This document shows positions 9,000-15,755 of a DNA stretch of 64,000 bases, one piece after another (position 1 is the stretch's first letter; every line of letters starts with the position of its first letter). The notes under the pieces were generated by a model that was given only the letters and a program-made list of their open reading frames with translations, searched no databases and had not been told where the DNA came from. Origin of the DNA: Mucilaginibacter phenanthrenivorans (GTDB lineage Bacteria; Bacteroidota; Bacteroidia; Sphingobacteriales; Sphingobacteriaceae); NCBI RefSeq assembly GCF_024721155.1, contig NZ_JAHVAP010000004.1, positions 124,001-188,000 of the forward strand. Reading direction: 5' to 3'. Position numbers and translations under genes: made by a program.

Positions 9000-9705
9000 A
9001 CTCAACGTTTGCCTCACACCTGTACTGATCCCGCTTTATGATGTGGAGGATAGTGTTGTGGTTATTATCGACATTTTCAGGGCCACATCATCCATTTGCT
9101 ATGGTATCGAAAATGGTGCCGTGGCAATAATCCCGGTATCAGGAGTTGAAGAATGTGAAGCTTATCGTTCACATGGACATTTACTGGCCGCCGAGCGTAA
9201 TGGCGAAGTGGTAACCGGGTTTGATTTTGGAAACTCGCCGTTCTCCTACACAAAGGAAAAAGTTGCAGGTAAAACCGTTGTGCTGACCACCACCAATGGC
9301 ACACAGGCGCTGCATCTCTCGCGCAAGGCTAAAAAAATCGTTATTGGTTCATTTTTAAACCTCACTACATTATGTAACTGGCTTAAAACCCAGGACGAAA
9401 ACATCCTGCTGGTATGCGCAGGCTGGAAAAACAACTTCAACCTGGAGGACAGCCTTTTTGCGGGAGCCGTTGTTGAACAGCTCAAGGAAACAGGTTTAAA
9501 GCTCGATGACGCCGCCATTGCCGTCAATGATCTTTTCCAGCTTGGTAAAAATGACATCAACGACTATCTCAAAAAAACCTCTCACGGTGAGCGCCTCAAA
9601 AAGTTGGGTATTGAGAAGGATATAGAATTTTGCTTACAGGTGGATATAACCACGGCTATCCCAGTACTGGATGGGGAGAAGCTTGTGAAATTAGTTATTC
9701 AGTAG
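8992..9705 (+). CDS. comB: 2-phosphosulfolactate phosphatase (ComB family)
   Basis: A 237-residue ComB-family phosphatase that converts 2-phosphosulfolactate to sulfolactate with Mg2+. Recognisable motifs are VVIIDIFRATSSI, LLAAERNGE, GFDFGNSPF, TTTNGTQAL and LLVCAGW. ComB belongs to coenzyme M synthesis in archaea; bacterial copies may serve other sulfonate metabolism, and no partner genes lie here to decide. The start ATG is embedded in an intergenic repeat word, so the first three residues (MNQ) come from repeat sequence. Confidence 0.9.
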   Translation: MNQLNVCLTPVLIPLYDVEDSVVVIIDIFRATSSICYGIENGAVAIIPVSGVEECEAYRSHGHLLAAERNGEVVTGFDFGNSPFSYTKEKVAGKTVVLTTTNGTQALHLSRKAKKIVIGSFLNLTTLCNWLKTQDENILLVCAGWKNNFNLEDSLFAGAVVEQLKETGLKLDDAAIAVNDLFQLGKNDINDYLKKTSHGERLKKLGIEKDIEFCLQVDITTAIPVLDGEKLVKLVIQ

Positions 9706-9740
9706 CAGGAATTAGTAGCGGTTACCTACCCCCTAGTTAT

Positions 9741-10610
9741 CTACTGTGGTAAGCTATTCTTTGCCTCGCCATCGTTTGCCTTATTCTTTTTGTGCCACGC
9801 CTTCACCATGTAAAAAAGTATAATTAACACAATCCACAGCGGCCATAAACCCAGGAAGCCAAAAAACATCACACCAAGGACTTCCCAGCCGCCGGACAAT
9901 GCAGACATTAATTTATAACCAAAGGTTTTACCGTTATCCTGTACTAGCTCCCTGGCGTAAAAGGTAATATCCAGCGAGCTGTAGTTAACCTGTTTAACCA
10001 AATAGTTTAATTGCCCTTGTGCCGACTCTATGTCGCTACGGATTTCGGTGAGCTTGTCTTCAATTTCAAGCACATCACTCATTTTATTTGCCTTTTTCAG
10101 CAAATCGAGGTAACGCTCTTCTAACTTCTTTTTATTTGATAGTTGGGCTGACATATCGATATATTCGGTAGTAACATCCTTAATACTGATATCTTTTGAA
10201 TCCACCCTTTCAGCAATTGATGAGACGCCGCTCAAAAAGCGTTCAAAGCTTTTTGCAGGAACCCGGGCACTGATGTTATATTCCTTGCGGTTATTATCGC
10301 TATTATTTTTTTCACTTTCCTCTGCTATATAACCGCCTAATTGAGTCAACGAATTATAGATTGCCGTCCTTGCCTCGCTTATATTACCTGCCTCAAAGCT
10401 AATTTCACCCTCTTTAGTTACTTTTTTTGAAGTATCGCGAACACCCGGATCCGGGATAGCCGCCTTTTTGTAACTAACCACCATGTCTGCAGCTGCCGGA
10501 GCATTCTTTAATACAACATTCATAGCCTTTGCTTTTTCCTTTCCGGGGTTCCCGTTTCCGCAGGCAGCCAGTAAAAAACATAAAGCGGGGAGCCAAATAA
10601 GCCTTTTCAT
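9741..10610 (-). CDS. DUF4349 lipoprotein
   Basis: A 289-residue DUF4349 protein. The N-terminal lipobox (CFLLAAC, Cys about 17) predicts a lipoprotein. Then come a DUF4349 domain (KEGEISFEAGNISEARTAIYNSL, YNISARVPAKSFERFL), a coiled stretch (residues about 155-200) and one C-terminal transmembrane helix (FLGLWPLWIVLIILFYMV). The function of the family is not established. The ATG lies three bases after the stop of the MazG-like gene, so the two are probably one transcript with dtd. Confidence 0.85.
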   Translation of the reverse strand: MKRLIWLPALCFLLAACGNGNPGKEKAKAMNVVLKNAPAAADMVVSYKKAAIPDPGVRDTSKKVTKEGEISFEAGNISEARTAIYNSLTQLGGYIAEESEKNNSDNNRKEYNISARVPAKSFERFLSGVSSIAERVDSKDISIKDVTTEYIDMSAQLSNKKKLEERYLDLLKKANKMSDVLEIEDKLTEIRSDIESAQGQLNYLVKQVNYSSLDITFYARELVQDNGKTFGYKLMSALSGGWEVLGVMFFGFLGLWPLWIVLIILFYMVKAWHKKNKANDGEAKNSLPQ

Positions 10611-10613
10611 ATT

Positions 10614-10943
10614 TCAGGATTTGAGTTTCTCATTATTCCGGTGCCTGTCTTTGTCCCTTATGCTTTTCTTCTCCATATTCTTTTCAAGGGCTTCAGTCAG
10701 GTCTATCCCCGTTTGATTTGCCAGGCAGATCAGCACAAAAAGCACATCCGCCATCTCATCAGCCAGGTTAACTTCCGTATCCGATTTTTTAAACGATTGC
10801 TCACCATACTGCCTTGCCATAATGCGGGCAACCTCGCCCACTTCCTCCATCAAAATGGCAGTGTTGGTCAGCTCGTTAAAATAACGGATGCCGGTTGTTT
10901 TTATCCAATTATCTACAAGATGCTGCGCTTCCTTAATTTCCAT
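10614..10943 (-). CDS. MazG-like nucleotide pyrophosphohydrolase
   Basis: A 109-residue all-alpha NTP pyrophosphohydrolase. The metal-binding motif is clear: EEVGE at 33-37 followed by DEMAD at 62-66 (the EExxE...ExxD pattern of the MazG/dUTPase-2 superfamily). Such enzymes clean non-canonical NTPs; the exact substrate is unknown. It sits between dtd and the DUF4349 gene, all on the minus strand with gaps of 18 and 3 bases. Confidence 0.88.
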   Translation of the reverse strand: MEIKEAQHLVDNWIKTTGIRYFNELTNTAILMEEVGEVARIMARQYGEQSFKKSDTEVNLADEMADVLFVLICLANQTGIDLTEALEKNMEKKSIRDKDRHRNNEKLKS

Positions 10944-10961
10944 AAAATATTTTCAAAAAAA

Positions 10962-11420
10962 TTAATGATTGTCCTTATCCCTGGTATCCATAATAATGGT
11001 AACAGGCCCGTCGTTCAATAAACTTATCTTCATATCGGCCCCAAAAATGCCGGTCTCTATCTTTTTCGACGTTAGCGTTTCAAGGGTTTTGATCATCTGT
11101 TCATACATCGGAATCGCCTTTTCAGGCCTGGCGGCCCTTATAAATGATGGCCGGTTTCCTTTTTTAGTTTGAGCGAATAACGTAAATTGAGAGATCAGTA
11201 AAATATCGCCATTTATATCCGCCAGCGCTTTATTCATTAAACCATTTTCATCGCCAAAAACACGTAAGACCGAGATTTTCTGTGCCAGCCATTGCAGGTC
11301 GTCGTCGGTATCTGCGTCTTCAATCCCCAGTAACACCAAAAATCCTAAGCCAATAGCGCCTGTTATTTCCTCATCTACTTTGCAATTGGCTTCAGTTACT
11401 CTTTGTATTACTGCTCTCAT
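10962..11420 (-). CDS. dtd: D-aminoacyl-tRNA deacylase
   Basis: A 152-residue DTD that hydrolyses D-aminoacyl-tRNAs (and Gly-tRNA-Ala). Both hallmark motifs are present: SQFTLF (77-82) and NDGPVT (136-141, the NxGPVT motif), which carry the cross-subunit Gly-cisPro. Length and N-terminus (MRAVIQRVTEANC) are standard. It is the first gene of a three-gene minus-strand group. Confidence 0.97.
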   Translation of the reverse strand: MRAVIQRVTEANCKVDEEITGAIGLGFLVLLGIEDADTDDDLQWLAQKISVLRVFGDENGLMNKALADINGDILLISQFTLFAQTKKGNRPSFIRAARPEKAIPMYEQMIKTLETLTSKKIETGIFGADMKISLLNDGPVTIIMDTRDKDNH

Positions 11421-11426
11421 GTACGT

Positions 11427-11465
11427 GGTTGATTAAGTTATATTAAGACAGTGGTTGATTAAGTT
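11427..11465. repeat. Word array (gtggttgattaagtta), direct copies
   Basis: Two direct copies of gtggttgattaagtta lie just upstream of dtd. They belong to the same family as the array at 33056-33169. No inverted partner is evident before the next gene at 11591. Confidence 0.55.
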
Positions 11466-11590
11466 AAAGTCAAACATAGTCAACTTAGTGCAATTCTATC
11501 AAGCATTTAAACCGCTAATGTGAAAATTAATCAAAACTCCCTTTCAATTTTATTAGTTTCGCAATCTGTTAATAAATAATTTTTTCTTCG

Positions 11591-12823
11591 ATGGCCTCAA
11601 AAGGATTTACCACCACCATATTACACTCTGACCGCTTAGGCAAACCTGAACACGGAGCCCTGCACAAACCCGTACATACCTCTGTTACTTACGGCTATGA
11701 TGATGTGCAGGACCTTGTTGATATTTTCCAAAACAAGAAAAAAGGCTACGCTTACTCCCGCCAGGGCAACCCAACCGTTACCGCGCTGGAGCATAAGGTA
11801 ACCAATATGGAAAATGGTATGTCGACCATTGCGTTTTCAACCGGGATGGCGGCTATATCTGCAACAATCCTCGCTTTAATTAAGCATGGCGACCACATCT
11901 TAGCAAGCTCCTTTTTGTTTGGTAACACCCGCAGCGTGTTCCAGTCGTTTATGGATATGGGGCTCGATATTACTTTTACTGATGCTACCTCGGTTGATAA
12001 CATAAAGGCGGAGCTAAAGGACAATACTCGCCTGATCTTTGTAGAAACCATTGCAAACCCTGCAACGCAAATAGCCGACCTGGAAAAAATAGGCGACCTG
12101 TGCGAAGAAAAAGGCATCATCTACGTAGTGGATAACACCATGACCTCGCCCTATAACTTCAAACCGGCTAATGTAAAGGCAAGTTTGGTAATCAACTCCT
12201 TAACCAAATATATTGGCGGCCACGGCAATGCCCTTGGCGGCAGTGTTACCGATACCGGCCTGTTTAACTGGACCAACTTCCCGAACATATTCGAGGGCTT
12301 TAAAGCCCAGGTTAAACCTGAAGTTTTAGGCATGACGCAGATCCGCAAAAAAGGCTTGCGTGATGCCGGAGGCACATTATCTCCTGAAGCTGCACATTCC
12401 ATCTCTGTAGGTTCTGAAACATTGGCCCTGCGCCAGGAACGTGCCTGTGCTAATGCGCTGGCCCTGGCTACCTTTTTTGAAGCACATCCGTTGATCAAAA
12501 AAGTTTACTACCCTGGCCTGGAGTCACACCCGCAGCACCAGATGGCAGCCAAACTGTTCTATAAATTCGGCGGACTGATGAGCATCGAATTGGATAACAG
12601 CATCGATTGCTTTGCATTCTTAAACAAGCTGAAACTGGTTATTAAGTCAAGCAACCTGGGGGATACCCGCACACTGGCTATCCCTGTGGCGCATACCATA
12701 TTTAATGAGCTTGGCGCTGAAAAACGCGCTGAAATGGGCATTTCTGACTCAATGATCAGGTTATCTATTGGCATTGAAGATCTCGATGATTTGCTGGAAG
12801 ATTTTAAAACGGCGTTAGCTTAA
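11591..12823 (+). CDS. Trans-sulfuration family PLP enzyme
   Basis: A 410-residue Cys/Met metabolism PLP-dependent enzyme (cystathionine gamma-synthase/beta- or gamma-lyase/O-acetylhomoserine sulfhydrylase fold). Visible are YSRQGNPTVTALE, AFSTGMAAISA (phosphate site), VVDNTMTSPY (Asp binding the pyridine nitrogen), the PLP Lys206 in NSLTKYIGGH, and RLSIGIEDLDDL at the C-terminus. Sequence alone does not decide between synthase and lyase. It stands alone, with no SAM riboswitch or other leader recognised. Confidence 0.88.
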   Translation: MASKGFTTTILHSDRLGKPEHGALHKPVHTSVTYGYDDVQDLVDIFQNKKKGYAYSRQGNPTVTALEHKVTNMENGMSTIAFSTGMAAISATILALIKHGDHILASSFLFGNTRSVFQSFMDMGLDITFTDATSVDNIKAELKDNTRLIFVETIANPATQIADLEKIGDLCEEKGIIYVVDNTMTSPYNFKPANVKASLVINSLTKYIGGHGNALGGSVTDTGLFNWTNFPNIFEGFKAQVKPEVLGMTQIRKKGLRDAGGTLSPEAAHSISVGSETLALRQERACANALALATFFEAHPLIKKVYYPGLESHPQHQMAAKLFYKFGGLMSIELDNSIDCFAFLNKLKLVIKSSNLGDTRTLAIPVAHTIFNELGAEKRAEMGISDSMIRLSIGIEDLDDLLEDFKTALA

Positions 12824-12827
12824 AATA

Positions 12828-12895
12828 GATACAAGACAACAAGAAGCAAGAATCAAGATGAGAAACCATATTAAGGGCCTTTTCTTGATTCTTGC
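12828..12895. repeat. Word-array inverted repeat (caagaatcaaga family)
   Basis: Degenerate tandem words (caagacaacaagaagcaag) follow the trans-sulfuration gene. A perfect 13-bp pair gcaagaatcaaga / tcttgattcttgc lies at 12846-12858 and 12883-12895. Confidence 0.75.
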
Positions 12896-12999
12896 CGCCT
12901 CCCTTACTTTTTCCTGACATCAGCGAGATCCACCCAAATATTGCCGTGACTTTTTATCGGTCTGACAGTTTAGTAAAATACGATATTTAGGAAATGTAG

Positions 13000-13926
13000 T
13001 TATTTTCCAAAAAACCATTTTATAGTTTCCCAAAATGATTTGGACGGACCATCCTCTTCGTGATCTTCTTCTTTCCGGCGTTCCTGTCTTTTAGGGACGC
13101 TGGCAACAGGTTTGCTATTCGCCTCCGGAAACGGTCTGTCGTTAAAAGATTTAAATCTGTAAAGTGATTCCCGGAATCCATCTTCACCAAAGTTATCCAT
13201 TTTAACAATCTCACCTTTGTCAATCAGTTCAATAAATACGTATGCCTTAGTGTATAAAATGTGTTCGTTAATTATTGCTGTTATTTCATCCAGGGTCTCA
13301 GCGGAATCATCATATACCGAGCCTAAAACCTTTATCGTATTTTCCAACGGCTCCATTAGATACAATGTAAATTTCCCGAATTTTTGAATCAGCAGCTCAT
13401 TCATTGTCATATCAACCCTGAATAGCGGATTGTCTTTATAGGCAACCGCCAGCCCCACGCCAAAAAACTTTAGCGGCCCGTCATTTATTTGCCCCCAGAT
13501 GCCCCCTTTTTTGTCAAAATACTCGCGGGTAAAAGGTTCAAAGTGCCAGGTTTGATAGTTATCGCTGATTAATTTGAGTAACCTAACATGAGCTATGTGG
13601 TCAGTTTCCTCTTCCAATAGTATTTCACCGTTCTGAAACACCCTCCCTTCTGAAGTACATTGACCACCGAAACAATCTACTTCTACAAAAGCAATTTTTT
13701 TATCTGGATTTAGTTTTGATATCTCTGCAGAGATGGGCTGCAGCGCTTCTTCAAAAGCAACCTTATCGATATTCCTAAGGTCTACTTGACCGACGATCCC
13801 ATTAAAAGGATGTACGACCTGTCTGATTTTTGCTGCCGGAAAAAGATTTCCGATTTCGGTATGCAATTTTGCATATTCATCCTTATCATCAATTTGCGCA
13901 ATTATACTAAACGTGTTATAGCTCAT
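13000..13926 (-). CDS. Hypothetical protein, unrecognised family
   Basis: A 308-residue protein I do not recognise. It has no signal peptide or membrane segment. The body (1-250) looks like a soluble mixed alpha/beta protein with two or three similar strand-helix modules (FSIIAQIDDKDEYAKLHTEI; LYLMEPLENTIKVLGSVYDD), and only two cysteines, close together (DCFGGQC). The C-terminal 50 residues are charged and probably disordered (KRQERRKEEDHEEDGPSK), ending in an aromatic FWETIKWFFGK tail. It lies 56 bases upstream of rsgA's stop-codon side on the same strand, but the gap gives no functional hint. Confidence 0.8.
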   Translation of the reverse strand: MSYNTFSIIAQIDDKDEYAKLHTEIGNLFPAAKIRQVVHPFNGIVGQVDLRNIDKVAFEEALQPISAEISKLNPDKKIAFVEVDCFGGQCTSEGRVFQNGEILLEEETDHIAHVRLLKLISDNYQTWHFEPFTREYFDKKGGIWGQINDGPLKFFGVGLAVAYKDNPLFRVDMTMNELLIQKFGKFTLYLMEPLENTIKVLGSVYDDSAETLDEITAIINEHILYTKAYVFIELIDKGEIVKMDNFGEDGFRESLYRFKSFNDRPFPEANSKPVASVPKRQERRKEEDHEEDGPSKSFWETIKWFFGK

Positions 13927-13982
13927 ATCTGCTGTTGTTTATTGCTCTTTCTAATTAAACCAGGTTTTGTATCGATCTTCTA

Positions 13983-14918
13983 CTACGCCCGCGTATCATT
14001 CCCATTATAAATACTCAAATAGCTTTCATAACGTGATAATTCAATTTCGCCGTCCTCCAAAGCGGCCAGTACGGCGCAGCCGGGCTCATTAATATGGCGA
14101 CAGTTGTTAAAACGACAATCGTGCATGCGCTCGCGCATTTCGGGGAAGAAGTGGCTGAGTTCCTGTTTTTCTATGTCGATAACACCCAATTCGCGAATGC
14201 CGGGGGTATCGATGATGAATCCGCCCTGTGGGAGTTCAAACATTTCGGCAAAGGTGGTGGTGTGCATCCCCTTGTCGCTCCAGTCGGAAACCTGGTGGGT
14301 GCGCAGGTCGAGATCGGGCAGCAAGGCATTGATCAGGCTTGATTTCCCAACGCCTGAATGACCTGAAAACAGCGTTATTTTGCCCTTTAGTAATTCCTGG
14401 ATCTTATCAATATTGGTGCCCTCCAAGGCCGAAACCTCGTAACAGGGATAGCCTATTTTTTCATAAACTGCCTTGTATTCTGCAAGGATCTCCAGCCCCT
14501 CATCGCTAAACAGGTCCACTTTATTATAGATCAGCTTTGCCGGGATGCTGTAGGCTTCAGCTGTCACTAAAAAACGATCAATAAAGCCTAAAGACGTGCG
14601 TGGTGACGCTAAAGTTACCACCAACATAGCCTGGTCCAGGTTGGCAGCAATGATCTGCCCCTGTTTGGACAGGTTGATGGATTTGCGGATGATGTAATTT
14701 TTGCGTTGCTGCAAGGTGGTGATCACGCCGGTTTCCTGGTCGGGCTCCATATCAAAATCAACCACATCCCCCACGGCTAGCGGGTTGGTAGTCGTAATCC
14801 CTTTAGTTCTGAATTTTCCCTTTATCCGGCAATCTATACGTTCACCCTCGGGTGTTTGCACCTGGTACCAGCTTCCGGTTGACTTTGTGATTAATCCCTG
14901 CATATTAACAAGCTTCAA
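13983..14918 (-). CDS. rsgA: Ribosome small-subunit GTPase RsgA
   Basis: A 311-residue circularly permuted GTPase that assists late 30S maturation. The permuted order is visible: N-terminal OB-fold (1-75), G4 NKVD (132-135), then the P-loop GHSGVGKSS (186-194), then G3 DTPGIREL (237-244). The C-terminal zinc knuckle is complete (Cys268, Cys273, His275, Cys281). It lies 22 bases after the DUF4468 gene on the same strand. Confidence 0.97.
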   Translation of the reverse strand: MKLVNMQGLITKSTGSWYQVQTPEGERIDCRIKGKFRTKGITTTNPLAVGDVVDFDMEPDQETGVITTLQQRKNYIIRKSINLSKQGQIIAANLDQAMLVVTLASPRTSLGFIDRFLVTAEAYSIPAKLIYNKVDLFSDEGLEILAEYKAVYEKIGYPCYEVSALEGTNIDKIQELLKGKITLFSGHSGVGKSSLINALLPDLDLRTHQVSDWSDKGMHTTTFAEMFELPQGGFIIDTPGIRELGVIDIEKQELSHFFPEMRERMHDCRFNNCRHINEPGCAVLAALEDGEIELSRYESYLSIYNGNDTRA

Positions 14919-14940
14919 AAGTAATAAATTAGACAGCTTA

Positions 14941-15531
14941 TTAGTTTACCATCGTCTTATTTAACGAAGCAATACATGCGCGGATGGTATCATCGGTACA
15001 TTTCAGGTATTCCCTGATCTTTTTTCTGCCTAAATTTATAGAATTGGCAAAGCCCAAATGTTTCTGCTTGTACAATCCTATCAGATAATCCGGGCTACTT
15101 TGATAATAAATTACCCTCCTGTAAAAATCCTTTTTGGGAACAAAAAAGATGTCGGAGATCCTATAAGTATAATAACCGTTTTTACAATTTATCTTGATCG
15201 AGAATATTAAATAGAAATCATATTTCACTAATGCGACCGAGGTTGTAGCTATCCTAAATTCGAGTCCTGCCCGGTTTAATATTACACTTGAGGTATCCTT
15301 ATCTTTTGCCAGCGTATCAGGCCTATAGACCTTAAAATATCCTTTAAACCACTTTTTGGCGGTGGTATCTAAAATGGCTTTATCATGCCCCTTAACAATA
15401 ATACTATCAGCATAAACTAATTTACCATTAATAACCGGCAGATTGTAAACTATTGAATCTTTGCTTGTTTGGCCAATTCCGACCTTTGCAAGCAGCAAAA
15501 ACAATAAAACAGCAAGTATCTTTCTAACCAT
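14941..15531 (-). CDS. Secreted DUF4468-type protein
   Basis: A 196-residue exported protein with signal peptide MVRKILAVLLFLLLAKVGIG. The N-terminal stretch LPVINGKLVYADSIIVKG..KAILDTTAKKWFKGYFK and the later NGYYTYRISDIFF follow the pattern of DUF4468 (TBP-like fold) proteins common in Bacteroidota. No function is known. It is divergent from the thr operon and upstream of rsgA. Confidence 0.75.
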   Translation of the reverse strand: MVRKILAVLLFLLLAKVGIGQTSKDSIVYNLPVINGKLVYADSIIVKGHDKAILDTTAKKWFKGYFKVYRPDTLAKDKDTSSVILNRAGLEFRIATTSVALVKYDFYLIFSIKINCKNGYYTYRISDIFFVPKKDFYRRVIYYQSSPDYLIGLYKQKHLGFANSINLGRKKIREYLKCTDDTIRACIASLNKTMVN

Positions 15532-15565
15532 ATTTTAGGTAATTATATAAAAAATAAAATAACCC

Positions 15566-15597
15566 TTGCTTATTAAAAAAATATCTACTTACTTTAC
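15566..15597 (+). promoter_or_regulatory. Candidate thr operon promoter
   Basis: A TTG (15566-15568) and TACTTTAC (15590-15597) are 21 bases apart, close to the Bacteroidota TTTG / TAnnTTTG layout. Transcription would start about 15602, ten bases before the leader peptide ATG. Confidence 0.5.
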
Positions 15598-15611
15598 AGA
15601 CATTAAAGAAT

Positions 15612-15677
15612 ATGATAATTAACAACACCACATCAACAACAATTACTACCACCGGCGTAAAATCCGGAGGAAGATAA
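15612..15677 (+). CDS. thrL: thr operon leader peptide
   Basis: A 21-codon ORF ahead of thrA. It begins MIINN, then nine codons (15627-15653) of which seven are Thr, one Ser and one Ile, then GVKSGGR and TAA. It is followed by an intrinsic terminator at 15711-15745. The codons near the stop (cggaggaag, 15665-15673) can pair with the 5' arm of that terminator (15714-15722), so a ribosome stalled at the Thr codons would leave this strand free to block termination. This is the classical layout of a threonine attenuator; the gene is too short for automatic ORF calling. Confidence 0.88.
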   Translation: MIINNTTSTTITTTGVKSGGR

Positions 15678-15745
15678 TCGTATGGTGTAAAAACATAAAA
15701 ACCAAATGAGCGCCTTCCTCCGAAAAGAGGAAGGCGTTTTGTTTT
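15665..15745 (+). promoter_or_regulatory. Thr attenuator: antiterminator/terminator switch
   Basis: Two exclusive pairings share one strand. Antiterminator: 15665-15673 (cggaggaag) with 15714-15722 (cttcctccg), 9 perfect pairs. Terminator: 15711-15720 with 15727-15736, 10 perfect pairs, loop of six, then ttttgtttt. A ribosome ending translation at TAA 15675 would cover the antiterminator strand and favour termination when charged tRNA-Thr is plentiful. Confidence 0.85.
15711..15745 (+). terminator. Intrinsic terminator of the thr attenuator
   Basis: GC-rich 10-bp perfect stem (cgccttcctc / gaggaaggcg), loop cgaaaa, followed by ttttgtttt, ending ten bases before the thrA ATG. Confidence 0.9.
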
Positions 15746-15755
15746 AATAGCTAGT

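Noticed and set aside
9741..11021. Plus-strand ORFs opposite the DUF4349, MazG-like and dtd genes
   Set aside because: The minus-strand genes carry catalytic motifs and lipobox; the plus-strand frames do not.
14094..14361. Plus-strand ORFs opposite rsgA
   Set aside because: They are antisense shadows of a fully conserved GTPase and show no family pattern.
15612..15755. Riboswitch ahead of thrA
   Set aside because: The Thr-rich leader ORF and mutually exclusive hairpins explain the region without a ligand-binding fold.
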